Shown here: positions 8,101-16,272 of the stretch, piece after piece
Layout: each line of letters starts with the position of its first letter
How positions within the stretch are numbered: the stretch's first letter is position 1
Assembly (NCBI RefSeq): GCF_014203595.1
Contig: NZ_JACHJK010000034.1
Location: 1 to 32,416, forward strand
Length of the DNA: 32,416 nt
Direction of reading: 5' to 3'
Source: Streptomyces echinatus
GTDB taxonomy: Bacteria > Actinomycetota > Actinomycetes > Streptomycetales > Streptomycetaceae
Made by a program: the position numbers and the translations under genes
Notes under the pieces: generated by a model
Told to the model about the DNA's origin: nothing
What the model saw: the letters and a program-made list of their open reading frames with translations, nothing else
The model's database searches: none

Positions 8101-8428
8101 TCAGCTACCGGCATCGACCATACGCAGGGCGAACTGCACGTACTGTTGGGCGACTTGCTCGCGCGTGCGGTCCAGGCCGGGGCCGAACCACTGGGCGACC
8201 TGCACACCGAGACCACCGATCGCGGTCACCGTCAGAAGCACATCCTCGATGGCGAACTCTTCCTGACGCAAGCCCAGTTCCAGGACGTCAGCGAGTATCC
8301 GGCGGCACCGCTCCCGCAGCGCGTCCCTTGGAGGGGTAATGCGCTTACAAGCTGGCGGAGTTGATGTCCAAGATGTCCGCGATCTGGCGGATCGAGACAC
8401 CGGCGAAGCCGGACTCGGCGAACGGCCA
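8101..8428 (-). pseudogene. Decayed TetR regulator with internal deletion and nonsense codon
   Basis: One minus-strand frame reads FAESGFAGVSIRQIADILDI and then NSASL, TAA, AHYPSKG: a standard TetR helix-turn-helix in which the usual Tyr of SLYxHYPSK has become a stop. Immediately afterwards, in a second frame, LRERCRRILADVLELGLRQ and GGLGVQVAQWFGPGL to the stop at 8101 match the end of a TetR C-terminal domain. About 80 central residues expected between these blocks are missing, and the N-terminal start region is also lost: a stop lies just upstream. Three independent lesions make a functional product implausible. Confidence 0.75.
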
Positions 8429-8748
8429 GGCTCATCGCGATGCACATGACGGTGAACCAGCCGGGGATTTCCAGTCCAGTGGTGTCGAATCCCACCGGGA
8501 TACCGAGTCCCATCGTGATCCGCCAAATCCCGGATGGGCAACTCCACTCCCCCGCTCGAGGGACAGAGACATTCACTTCGGCCGAACAGGATTCAACGTG
8601 GGTGTGTCCAACGGGCTATGGGCCTGGTGTGGGGCGGCAGGGGATCCGGTGAACCGGGAGTCGGGGCGTCCGTTTGTGCAACCGGTCTCTGGGGTGCCGC
8701 GTCCCCCGAGTGCCGGGACTCGGGGCGGAGTGGAAGGGGCGGTCGACG
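8429..8748. other. Intergenic region, possible junk
   Basis: No convincing gene. A minus-strand stretch (about 8430-8520) reads GLGIPVGFDTTGLEIPGWF and has a hydrophobic, gene-like look, but it has no start, no family I recognise and runs into the decayed TetR gene in another frame. It may be a fragment of a lost gene. Confidence 0.3.
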
Positions 8749-9033
8749 GTGAGCGATACGGCGGGTGTGGTGGTGTGCGGTGCGGTTGCCCTGCTGCTGC
8801 TCGGATTCGGGGTGCGGGAGTCGGTCGTGGTGTGGCAGCTGAAGCGCGCCGGTATTCGCGCACGGGGAGTCGTGGTCGACAACACGACGGATGACTGGTC
8901 CGACGGCCACGACTTGGTGCCGGTCATCGCCTTCGTCGACCAGCAGGGACACCGCGTGCAGTTCTCGCCCCACGTGATGCTGGGCGGAACGGCCTTCGCC
9001 GGGGCCGGCGTACTGCTCGCGCTGACGAACTGA
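8749..9033 (+). CDS. DUF3592-like membrane protein, probably internally deleted, 94 aa
   Basis: One N-terminal membrane segment (GVVVCGAVALLLLGFGV) is followed by the short extracytoplasmic beta domain of DUF3592 proteins (GIRARGVVVDNTTDDWSDG, LVPVIAFVDQQGHRVQFSPHV). It then goes directly into a second hydrophobic stretch (LGGTAFAGAGVLLALTN). Family members normally have about 40 further residues between these parts, including a VxYxPxxP-like strand, so this copy looks like an in-frame internal deletion. The GTG at 8749 follows GGAAGG (8732-8737). The function of the family is unknown. Confidence 0.62.
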   Translation: MSDTAGVVVCGAVALLLLGFGVRESVVVWQLKRAGIRARGVVVDNTTDDWSDGHDLVPVIAFVDQQGHRVQFSPHVMLGGTAFAGAGVLLALTN

Positions 9034-9122
9034 TCAGGGCGGTGCGCATCAGGGCCGGCTGTGCCGAGTCATGCACGCGCCCGACGACCTCAGCCTGTGA
9101 ACGCAGGGCGCCGATCGGGGAC

Positions 9123-9156
9123 TTGCTCGTATGTCGCGAGTTGCTCGTATTGCGAG
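9123..9156. repeat. Short imperfect tandem repeat downstream of the TPR gene
   Basis: Two units, ttgctcgtatgtcgcgag and ttgctcgtattgcgag, lie head to tail. Each contains CTCG...CGAG, so on the minus strand they could fold into small hairpins just after the TPR-like gene stop (9185). A terminator role is possible. Confidence 0.35.
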
Positions 9157-9184
9157 TCCCGGGGCGGATGTTGGACGGCTCAGG

Positions 9185-10468
9185 TCAGTTGGCTTCCCCC
9201 AAGTGGCGCAGCGCTTGGCGGAAGTCATCGAGGGCCGGCCCGAACTCGCCAGCGGCGGTGTGGAAGGTCGACCGGTCGATCAGGGCCCTGGCCAGTGTGC
9301 GCGTTCCGTCTGCCGGGGCGTGCTGGAACAGCCGGCGGGCCAGGTCTACTCCGTCGTCGAACAGGGAGCGCACTCGCTCCGGGAACAAGTGGGTGCGGTT
9401 TTCCCAGTAGACGGCCGAGCGGACGGTGAGGATCCGGTGCAGCCGGACCAGTTCGGCCAGATGCCGGCCCGGGTCTTCGGCGGCTCGCGCAGCAACGAGG
9501 TCCACCTCTTCGCGAAGGGCGTGACGGCTGCCGAAGTAGCGCTGTCTGGCGTCGGGCGACCACTGCATGAGCGTTGCCCCCGAAGGGGGGCGCGGGCCAT
9601 CGGAGGCAGGCCGGTCGTTTTCGGCACCGGCGAAAGACAGCAGCACCGCCCAGAACGTCGATTGATAGCCGCTCCAGGTCTTGCGCTCACCCGTCTCGGC
9701 CAACTCTGTCAGCAGGACAAGTGCCTCTTGCCGCACCAGGGCCGCCCGCTCGTCCAGGCCGTTGGTGTCGAGCATCCATGCGTAACCGATGAGGGAGTAG
9801 AGATGGCAGGCCATGGAGCCGCGGTCGTTCGCGGCCTCGGCCGCTTCCATGCTGACGAGTGTCTCGAACGCGGCGAGTGCTTCCTCGGACCGGCCGGCGT
9901 CGTGGAGAGCGGCGATCCACTCCATGAGTGACCAGGCGAGGCTCCCGCTTCCGTGCCCCTTGGGCAGCAGCGATGTGACCAACTCGGTCATGGCATCGGC
10001 AGCCTCGGCATACCGGCCTTCCTCAGAAAGTCCGGCTGCCCACTGACGCAGCCCTCTGACCACGGGGTCTTTGGTCAGTTCGGCCTGTGCACGGCCGATG
10101 GCGAGCATCTCGGCGCGCATCGCGAGTCCTTCGGCGCGTCTGCCCACGGTGTACAGCTCTTGCTGGCAGGAGTTGAGGGCCTCGAACAGAACATCCGCAC
10201 GGTTGGGTTCGGCCGGATCGATGGACCGCGCCACGTCCACCGCCTCCTCACACAGTGCGAGACAGGCCGGATGCCTTTCGCCGGCGCCGCTGTCGTAGCT
10301 CAGACGTTGCAGGGCCCTGGCCAAGAGAGGCAGGTACGAGGCGGGGCTGACTTGAGCGAGCACCCGGTAGGCGTCCACCTCCTGGCGCGTCGTGCGGTGT
10401 CCCGACCCGAGCAGCACATTCCGCGCCCACACGATGTCGTCCTGATCGACTCTCCCCGGCTGATTCAT
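9185..10468 (-). CDS. TPR-like helical repeat protein, 427 aa
   Basis: An all-helical soluble protein with repeated pairs such as EGRYAEAADAMTELV, DAGRSEEALAAFETLVSME and ALVRQEALVLLTELAE, spaced as in tetratricopeptide repeats. There is no catalytic motif and no helix-turn-helix. Proteins of this type in Streptomyces are mostly uncharacterised. The frame is open well upstream (to about 11300), but that part is antisense to the MDMPI gene; the ATG at 10468 (MNQPGRVDQDD) is where coding bias begins. No clear Shine-Dalgarno sequence was found. It diverges from the MDMPI-family gene across about 300 bases. Confidence 0.7.
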   Translation of the reverse strand: MNQPGRVDQDDIVWARNVLLGSGHRTTRQEVDAYRVLAQVSPASYLPLLARALQRLSYDSGAGERHPACLALCEEAVDVARSIDPAEPNRADVLFEALNSCQQELYTVGRRAEGLAMRAEMLAIGRAQAELTKDPVVRGLRQWAAGLSEEGRYAEAADAMTELVTSLLPKGHGSGSLAWSLMEWIAALHDAGRSEEALAAFETLVSMEAAEAANDRGSMACHLYSLIGYAWMLDTNGLDERAALVRQEALVLLTELAETGERKTWSGYQSTFWAVLLSFAGAENDRPASDGPRPPSGATLMQWSPDARQRYFGSRHALREEVDLVAARAAEDPGRHLAELVRLHRILTVRSAVYWENRTHLFPERVRSLFDDGVDLARRLFQHAPADGTRTLARALIDRSTFHTAAGEFGPALDDFRQALRHLGEAN

Positions 10469-10765
10469 GACGGAGATTCTGCGTGCCCCCGAGAGGGCCG
10501 AACAAGGCTGATCAGCTGTGCCGTTCCTCCTACGAAAACACGCTCTGACCTGCCATGATGGATATGGCATCACTTCCCCGGAGCTGTCCTGCGCCGAGGG
10601 CCGCCGCCCGGCCATGGCACCTGCGCTTCTTTGACATCGAGGAATTCCCTCTGCCGGTCGTCGTACGCGGAAGAGCGCCAGCCCTGGAGAGCCGTGCGGA
10701 ACTCCGCATCGGGCGATGACCGAAATAGGGTGCGGTCGGCGGAGCTGCGCTGATAGGTAAGCGAT
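10469..10765. other. Divergent intergenic region with a gene-like relic
   Basis: This spacer lies between the TPR-like and MDMPI genes. On the plus strand around 10610-10720 a frame with good GC3 reads WHLRFFDIEEFPLPVVV and ends at a TGA. It has no convincing start and I do not recognise it; it may be a gene remnant. No operator palindrome was noticed. Confidence 0.35.
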
Positions 10766-11527
10766 GTGACAGAGAGTCTTGAGTATTCCGCGCTGCTGCA
10801 ACTGATCGGCGAGCGGTCGGCCGCGTTCCGGAGTGCGGTTGCCGCCGCGCCCAGCCTCGACGTGCCGGTGCCGTCCTGCCCCGAGTGGACGTTGTTCGAT
10901 CTGGTGCAGCACCTGGGTGCGGGCCAGCGCTGGTGGGCCGCGATCGTCGCCGCGGGCCCGGCCGAGGCTCCACCGGCCAAGGACGCCGCGGGGGCGCCGC
11001 GCGAACTCGAGGCGCTGCTGGCCTGGTACGCCGAGTCGAACGAGCTGCTGCTGAGTGCGCTGCGCGAGGCCGGCCCCGAGCGCGAGTGCTGGACGTGGTG
11101 GGCCGCCGGCGTGTCGCCGGCGAATGCCTGGGGCGTTGCCCGGCGCCGGGTGCATGAAGTGCTGGTGCACACCTACGACGCCCAGCTCGCCGCAGGCGCC
11201 GTGCAGCCGATGCCGGCGGACCTCGCGATCGACGGCGTGGCCGAGTTTCTCGACACCTGCAACTCCACCCCGGCGGCCTGGCCGCACGAGGCCGCTACCA
11301 TCCACTACCACGCCACCGAGGGTCGCTCCTGGCTCCTCACGCTGGACGGCACCGGCGCCTGGCCCGCACCCCTCACTGACGACGCCGCGCCCGCCTCCGC
11401 TTCGGCCACGGGCACGGCCGAGCAGCTGCTCCTCTTCGTCTGGGGCCGCCTCACGCTGAGCGATCTGAAGATCGGAGGCGACCAGCGGGTGTTCGAGCAG
11501 CTGATCGCCTGGGAGCCCGAGGAGTAG
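10766..11527 (+). CDS. Maleylpyruvate isomerase-family mycothiol-dependent enzyme, 253 aa
   Basis: The N-terminal block (LLQLIGERSAAFRSAV, PSCPEWTLFDLVQHLGAGQR, WWA) is the DinB-like MDMPI N-domain signature. The helix GVARRRVHEVLVHTYDAQLA carries the metal-ligand-like HExxxHxxD pattern. The C-terminal part (TAEQLLLFVWGRL) is the MDMPI C-domain. Such proteins are metal-dependent thiol transferases or isomerases that use mycothiol; the exact substrate is unknown. The start is a GTG at 10766 after aggtaa. It is intact, and IS5 debris begins about 25 bases downstream. Confidence 0.85.
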   Translation: MTESLEYSALLQLIGERSAAFRSAVAAAPSLDVPVPSCPEWTLFDLVQHLGAGQRWWAAIVAAGPAEAPPAKDAAGAPRELEALLAWYAESNELLLSALREAGPERECWTWWAAGVSPANAWGVARRRVHEVLVHTYDAQLAAGAVQPMPADLAIDGVAEFLDTCNSTPAAWPHEAATIHYHATEGRSWLLTLDGTGAWPAPLTDDAAPASASATGTAEQLLLFVWGRLTLSDLKIGGDQRVFEQLIAWEPEE

Positions 11528-11553
11528 CCAGTCGAGACCGCCAGCAAGGGGCT

Positions 11554-11870
11554 ATGGCTACGACCAGGCTTTCGGGTGGGTGCTGTGAGGCCGTGTGTCG
11601 GAAGTTCCGTGGCGGAAGTGCGCGTCGAGTACGGGGCCGTGGGGCCGGGGCTATGACCTGTTCCGCCGGTGGCAGCGGGACGGCACCCGGCACCGGATCC
11701 TCCCCGCTCCACTCCCTGGCCGATGCGGAGGGTGCGATCGTGTGGGACCTGAGTGTCGATTTCACGGTCTGTCGCGCCCATCGATGCCGGACGTCGTCGC
11801 GCGCGATGACAGCTTCGCCGTCCGCTACGAGGCGACCGTACTCGTCGCTGCCATCCGCGAGTGGCTGTGA
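11554..11870 (+). pseudogene. IS5-family transposase remnant with frameshifts and central deletion
   Basis: The frame starting near 11595 reads GPWGRGYDLFRRWQRDGTRH and RIL, the N-terminal region of IS5-family transposases. The sequence then shifts frame to HSLADAEGAIVWDLSVDFTV and CRAH, which contains the first catalytic Asp of the DDE triad. It then shifts back to SFAVRYEATVLVAAIREWL and a stop at 11870, the characteristic C-terminus. The roughly 150 residues expected between (second D and E) are missing. Small indels also occur near VPWRKCASSTG. No terminal repeats were identified. Confidence 0.75.
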
Positions 11871-11880
11871 CTCTTGGGCG

Positions 11881-12402
11881 TCACGCGGCGGGATCCACGT
11901 TCCATGCCGCGGGCAGATCGCTGCCGCAGAAGACGCAGACGAAGTCGTCTTCGCGGACGATGTTGTGCTCCTGGCAGTCCGGGCACCGCCGGAACACCAC
12001 CTCGTGGGTGAAGCCGGAGGGCCGCCGGAGCTCTGCAGCGTCCAGAGCGCGGGCGACTTCCGGCCAGGAGGTGACGTCCGGGCAGTACCCGGTGGACTGG
12101 TTGCTGACCTCGCTCACGGTCCACCGGCCCGACTCGCGCATGAAGCTGATCTCGCCGGCACTCAGCACCACGTCTCCGCCGGCACAGGCCACGTGCTCGC
12201 TTCGCCGGGGCGCCAGTCGAAGCACACCGTCCATACCGACCACGAAGGTGAACGGTTCGGCCAACTCCGCCGCCGATTGCTCCATAACCCATGCACCGAA
12301 GTCGGCCGCCGAGCCGATCCGACGCCCGCCGGCACCAGGCCGGACCGCAGCCCGCAGCTCGACCGGTCCGGCATATCGATAACTCCGCCCCCGCTTACTC
12401 AC
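11881..12402 (-). CDS. Zinc-ribbon hypothetical protein, 173 aa
   Basis: The protein ends in a clear zinc ribbon: CPDC, twelve residues, then CVFC. The N-terminal part (SKRGRSYRYAGPVELRAAV, EPFTFVVGMDGVLRLAPRRSE) and the middle (GEISFMRESGRWTVSEVSNQ, STGYCPD) look like a conserved actinobacterial family of unknown function. The GTG at 12402 is chosen because conserved-looking sequence begins exactly there and the frame upstream has no coding bias. It ends only 10 bases from the IS5 remnant. Confidence 0.72.
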   Translation of the reverse strand: MSKRGRSYRYAGPVELRAAVRPGAGGRRIGSAADFGAWVMEQSAAELAEPFTFVVGMDGVLRLAPRRSEHVACAGGDVVLSAGEISFMRESGRWTVSEVSNQSTGYCPDVTSWPEVARALDAAELRRPSGFTHEVVFRRCPDCQEHNIVREDDFVCVFCGSDLPAAWNVDPAA

Positions 12403-12842
12403 ATCAGCCAACCTAGAGCACTGCCGACACACCCTAGGACCAGCGTGATTCGCCTCCGGCTGCCGAAGTCCGTGTCGGAGTCCGTCTCGGCCTGATCCCC
12501 GCCCCGCACGCGCCCCGGCGGTTGACGTGTGCTCGGATGAGGCAGGCGCAACAGCAGCGGAGGCAGTAATGACGGGGGAGGTCCGTCGCATACGCGCAGG
12601 GAACTTCTGCGAGAAGATCCCCGAGCCGAAGCCGATGACGTCGTAGCCCTCCAGGCTGTGAGCCTCTTCCGACTCCACCACCGGCGCCCCCAACCGCAGC
12701 GGCGCGAGCATTCACCGAGCAGCTGCAGCGCATCGCCCGAAGCGGCCGCTGGCGTGGAGGCGGCTCGCGGGGAACGGCGATCAGCGGCGACGAGCCGTAG
12801 GTGGCGTCGGCGCCGCCGGACAAGGTCTCGGGACGACGACGG
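12403..12842. other. Gene-poor stretch containing the flavodoxin relic
   Basis: Apart from the flavodoxin fragment I see no supportable gene between the zinc-ribbon gene and the glycosyltransferase stop. A cysteine-rich minus-strand frame near 12540-12590 (HYCLRCCCACLIRAHVN) is an off-frame reading and has no start signal. Confidence 0.35.
12592..12711 (-). pseudogene. Fragment of a flavodoxin-domain gene
   Basis: About 40 codons read RLGAPVVESEEAHSLEGYDV and then IGFGSGIFSQKFPAR. The pattern YDxIGFGSGIxxxK is the second strand/loop region of flavodoxin-like proteins, preceded by the usual LxAPVVxPEE segment. The N-terminal FMN-binding loop and everything after FPAR are gone; a stop lies just before the ATG at 12711. 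It is a relic and not expected to fold. Confidence 0.5.
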
Positions 12843-14330
12843 TCACCTTTCCCGTCGGACGCCGGGCGCCACGTACGCCTGCAGAACGCCGACGCGTTCC
12901 TTGGACCACTTGCGCGCATACGCGGGCGGACGGCCACCCCGTGGCACGAGGACGGCGAAGGCTTGCCGCTGAGCGGCGCGCTTCAGTTCGGCCGTCGTGG
13001 TGCTGGCGTCGTGGCCCGAGGTCTGGGCGGAGCCGCAGCCGGTGTAGAAAGCGATCGGTACGGCCTCATAGCCGCTGAGCAGGCAGGGTTGCCGAACGCC
13101 GAGTTTGTGAAGGGCCTCGGCGGTGCGGGACCAGTCGGACCGTGAAGCTCCGGAACCGTGCACGGTGCGCTGCAGGACGACGCCCTGCACGGCCAGGTGC
13201 CCCACCAGACCGATCGCCAGCAGACCGGCGCAGACGGTGCGCGCGATCCGACCGGCCGGTGCCGTGACCAGGTGGACGAGACCGTTCCCGACGGGAAGAA
13301 CGAGCAGGGCGTAGGCGGGCAGCAGGAAGCGGGGGGCCGCATAGCCGATGAGGAAGAGATAGGGAACGGCGGCCGTGACGGCGCACGCCCCGGGGAGCAG
13401 TACCGGCAGCGCACGCCGGGCGCGAACGGCGGCCACCGCGCCGAGGGCGGCGAGCGGCGGCAGCGCGTACCACCACAGGGTCACGACAGGGCTGGGGAGC
13501 GATCCGGTGCAGGGCCGGCACAGCGTACGTCCGCCGAGACTGCGCAGCTGGTCGATGACGGCCAGGTGCCAGCCGAGGCCGCCCTGTATGCGGGAGGCGT
13601 CGGAGAGGCGCTGCGCGAGCCCGCCGTAGCTGACGTACGCTTCGATCACCCATTCACCGGCACCCGCCATCAGCCCGGCGGCCAGCACGAGCAGGAGACG
13701 TGGGCGTCGCAATCCGAGGGCCAGCAGGGGCAGCACCACGTAGACGGCGTCCATCGGGCGCATCCATGCCATCAGCGCCGCTCCCGCGAACACTCCCCAC
13801 CACGCCGCCCGGTCCCGGCCGTTTTCGCGGGCGCGCAGGAAGCAGCCCACGCCGACCAGGGCGCCGATGGCGACCCAGTAGTTGGGCATGGCCTCAGGAC
13901 CGTAGAACAGCGTCACCCACAGAGAGGCGAACAGGGCGCCCGACAGGGCCAGTACACCCGGCATGACGTGGGCGCGCCAGACGCGCAGGCCCAAGTAGAG
14001 GGCCACGCCGGACAGGACGGCGAGGTACACCCTGAGGAGGGTGGTCGAGTCGGACCATGAAGCGATCGGGGCGACGAGGAGTGAGATGCCGCGGGCTCGT
14101 GGCGCGCTGAAGAACGCGGCGGGGGTGTGGCCGCTGACCTGGCTGACGTAGACCGTCTCGTCCCAGCCGAGACCGATACCGGAGCTGGCGACGACGAGTT
14201 GGGCAGCGATGAAGACCAACGCGACCGCGGCGAGCCAGGGTTCCCCCAGCAGGCGCCGAGGCCGGGCGGCCTGTGCCGGTCCAGGGGTGAACAGGCCACC
14301 GGTCTTCGTGGCGTGCGAGCCGTAGACCAT
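12843..14330 (-). CDS. GT-C fold membrane glycosyltransferase (GT39/ArnT-like), 495 aa
   Basis: A polytopic membrane protein with about ten hydrophobic helices (for example WLAAVALVFIAAQLVVASS, LLLVLAAGLMAGAGEWVIEA, YLFLIGYAAPRFLLPAYALL). The first extracytoplasmic loop carries WDE (Asp57-Glu58) in GLGWDETVYVSQ, where GT-C enzymes place the acidic residue that acts in transfer from a polyprenyl-phosphate sugar donor. The C-terminal soluble part (LHKLGVRQPCLLSGYEAVPI) resembles the periplasmic domain of such enzymes. The acceptor and sugar are unknown. AGGGGCGAG directly precedes the ATG. It is alone in its transcription unit. Confidence 0.8.
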   Translation of the reverse strand: MVYGSHATKTGGLFTPGPAQAARPRRLLGEPWLAAVALVFIAAQLVVASSGIGLGWDETVYVSQVSGHTPAAFFSAPRARGISLLVAPIASWSDSTTLLRVYLAVLSGVALYLGLRVWRAHVMPGVLALSGALFASLWVTLFYGPEAMPNYWVAIGALVGVGCFLRARENGRDRAAWWGVFAGAALMAWMRPMDAVYVVLPLLALGLRRPRLLLVLAAGLMAGAGEWVIEAYVSYGGLAQRLSDASRIQGGLGWHLAVIDQLRSLGGRTLCRPCTGSLPSPVVTLWWYALPPLAALGAVAAVRARRALPVLLPGACAVTAAVPYLFLIGYAAPRFLLPAYALLVLPVGNGLVHLVTAPAGRIARTVCAGLLAIGLVGHLAVQGVVLQRTVHGSGASRSDWSRTAEALHKLGVRQPCLLSGYEAVPIAFYTGCGSAQTSGHDASTTTAELKRAAQRQAFAVLVPRGGRPPAYARKWSKERVGVLQAYVAPGVRRER

Positions 14331-14617
14331 CTCGCCCCTTTCATCAACATCCGCTGCGGGAGTGAACTTCTGCTACAGATCCTAGAAGGGGCGGCCCACC
14401 CTACGGCTCGCAGGGTCAGAGCCGCGGTACCGGCGGGTTCGGCCGGCGCGCCCCTTGCCGGCCGGTACGAGGGGCGGCTGTGGAGGTGGGTGTCAACTTC
14501 TGTTCACGTTCAGGGACTTGCTCGCGCAGTGTGTAGGCATGACCCGGCCGTGACGGGCAACCAGAAAGGAACCGAACGAGAGAAAAGAAGCCAACCGCGA
14601 CAGTTTGGGAGATACCG
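14331..14617. promoter_or_regulatory. Divergent promoter region, GT-C gene and DUF4190 gene
   Basis: No gene. Two related stretches occur, gtgaacttctgctac (14361-14375) and gtcaacttctgttcac (near 14492-14507), about 130 bases apart. They might be regulator sites, but the match is partial. Confidence 0.3.
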
Positions 14618-14890
14618 ATGTCATTCTCCAGTAGGACAGGCACGCACGAGACGAGCCGGACGAGCGGACTGGCGATCGCGGGACTGGTCTGCGGCATCGT
14701 CGGCCTCTTCTTCCTGCCGATCATCCTGGGGCCGCTGGCGGTCGTATTCGGCGCTGTGGCGCTGCGTCAGACCGGGTCCCTGATGGCGAAGTGGGACATC
14801 GGCCTCGGGATCGTCGACATCGTTCTCATGGTCGTGATGTTCGTCGTCGCCGCCAACAACGGCGGCAGCCTCACCTGGCACATCGGCTGA
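14618..14890 (+). CDS. DUF4190-type small membrane protein, 90 aa
   Basis: Two hydrophobic segments (LAIAGLVCGIVGLFFLPIIL, then IVDIVLMVVMFVVAAN) flank the short loop FGAVALRQTGS, the hallmark of DUF4190 proteins (GxVxGxxALxQ). Family members are uncharacterised integral membrane proteins. GGGAGA lies a few bases before the ATG at 14618. It converges on the DUF3995 gene with only 35 bases between. Confidence 0.8.
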   Translation: MSFSSRTGTHETSRTSGLAIAGLVCGIVGLFFLPIILGPLAVVFGAVALRQTGSLMAKWDIGLGIVDIVLMVVMFVVAANNGGSLTWHIG

Positions 14891-14925
14891 CACGTGCGCC
14901 GTGACCAGCAGTTGCGTGGCGGCTC

Positions 14926-15540
14926 TCAACCGATCCCGGTAGCCGTCGAGGCCACGGACAGCGCCAGGGCACCGAGCGCGCCCACAGCGCCGTAGAGCCG
15001 CAGCTCGCGCCGATCACCGCATTGACGGACGTACTGCGAGGTGGCGGCGGCGAAGGCCAGACCACCGAGGATGAACGACGGCCCCCACAGGTAGAGGTAC
15101 CAGCCGGTCAGCGCGGCCAGGTCCGGCTCGACGGCCAGGGCCCCAGCCTTGACCAGCACACCGTGCACGACGAAGAGGCCGCCATGCCAGGTGAGCAGGG
15201 TCGCCGCGCCACCGCCGCAGAACACCATGGGTCGGCTGATCCTCAAACCCCGCAGCCGCGTCAGGCCGATGCCGAGCAGTGCCCCGAAGAGTTTCAGGAA
15301 GCCGGTTACCACCAGGACGGCCACGAACCACGGCACTCCGTCACGAGCGAGCGTCACCAACGACGGCGACACTGTCGACTGCGCGCCGACGGTCCTGCCC
15401 GTCGCCCAGACGAAACTGGGTATCGCGAACAGGACCCCCCAGGCCGCAGCCGTGTATCCGGGCCAGCCGCTCAGGTGGAGGCGGACTGCCCGGTGCGGGA
15501 CGGGACGCACTGTGTCGTCCGGGGAACGCATGACCGACAT
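14926..15540 (-). CDS. DUF3995-like membrane protein, 204 aa
   Basis: Four to five hydrophobic helices are seen (YTAAAWGVLFAIPSFVWA, PWFVAVLVVTGFLKLFGALL, LYLWGPSFILGGLAFAAATS, LYGAVGALGALALSVAST). The pattern and length fit the DUF3995 group of actinobacterial membrane proteins; the function is unknown. Two ATG codons (15540 and 15531) are possible and neither has a strong Shine-Dalgarno sequence. The ORF is intact. Confidence 0.7.
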   Translation of the reverse strand: MSVMRSPDDTVRPVPHRAVRLHLSGWPGYTAAAWGVLFAIPSFVWATGRTVGAQSTVSPSLVTLARDGVPWFVAVLVVTGFLKLFGALLGIGLTRLRGLRISRPMVFCGGGAATLLTWHGGLFVVHGVLVKAGALAVEPDLAALTGWYLYLWGPSFILGGLAFAAATSQYVRQCGDRRELRLYGAVGALGALALSVASTATGIG

Positions 15541-15663
15541 GACTCGATCATGGTCCGGACCGCGTTGACCTGCGTCATCCGGACGGAGGATCCGCCTCCC
15601 CCACGAGAGCTATCTCTCGGGTGACCTGGATCAGTAGGGGGATGCCCGCGTTCCGGAGCACCG

Positions 15664-16227
15664 TCAGTGGCCACCCGAGGGCTGCTCGCAGCCGTCGTGG
15701 TCGGGATAGCCGCCAAACGCTTCCGCCTCTGTCGCGGTGGCGGACACGGCTCCCTCCACGCACACGGGGTAGTCGTCGGCCTCGATGAGGAACCCGACCC
15801 CGGAGCCGTCCTCATAGGTCCGCACGTTCGGGTAGCCCAGGCCCGCGATGGTGCGCGAGACGCTCTCGGGCGTGAAGTCACCCTTCTTCCGCAGCGGTTG
15901 GAGCGCGTTCTTCACCCGCCCGATGACGGCGAGGCCCTGGCAGCGGCGGTCACCGTGCAGTTTGAAGGGAACCATGAAGCCGTGGTTCTCGGCGTAGTGA
16001 TCCGTGGGCGGCGTGGAACTCGTCGGGGTCGCCGACGGGACGGGCGAGGGGCTCTCGCCGGGGCAGAGGTGGTCCGCAGGGACGCTCGGCGTCGCCACGG
16101 CCCCCGACGGCACACCCCCCGTGGTCACGTCTCCGGCCCGCTGTGTACCGCAACCCGCCGCCAGTACGGCGAGCACCGCCACCGGCAGCATGCTCCGCCG
16201 CACCCGTCTCGCCCCGTTCATCGTCAT
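15664..16227 (-). CDS. Secreted lipoprotein, 187 aa
   Basis: The signal peptide is typical of lipoproteins: basic n-region (RRVRRS), hydrophobic core (MLPVAVLAVLA) and lipobox LAAGC with the acylated Cys at residue 26. A Ser/Thr/Pro-rich linker (about 45-75) follows, then a small domain (HGFMVPFKLHGDRRCQGLAV, FTPESVSRTIAGLGYPNVRT). Two cysteine pairs could form disulfides outside the cell. The family is unnamed to me, though similar lipoproteins are common in Streptomyces. ATGs at 16227 and 16221 are both possible. Confidence 0.75.
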   Translation of the reverse strand: MTMNGARRVRRSMLPVAVLAVLAAGCGTQRAGDVTTGGVPSGAVATPSVPADHLCPGESPSPVPSATPTSSTPPTDHYAENHGFMVPFKLHGDRRCQGLAVIGRVKNALQPLRKKGDFTPESVSRTIAGLGYPNVRTYEDGSGVGFLIEADDYPVCVEGAVSATATEAEAFGGYPDHDGCEQPSGGH

Positions 16228-16272
16228 GGCGCCGATCTTCGTCTCTGCCGGCGGTGGGCGTCATGAGTATCC

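Noticed and set aside
6590..8266. A 558-codon open frame on the plus strand
   Set aside because: It is exactly antisense to the carboxylesterase, whose frame has clear motifs and correct GC3 bias; long antisense frames are expected in such GC-rich DNA.
10469..11311. N-terminal extension of the TPR-like gene to a 708-residue protein
   Set aside because: The extension is antisense to the intact MDMPI gene and loses coding character before 10468.
12540..12590. Cysteine-rich small peptide (HYCLRCCCACL) as a leader or metallopeptide
   Set aside because: There is no start codon with a ribosome-binding site, and the adjacent minus-strand frame carries the flavodoxin relic.
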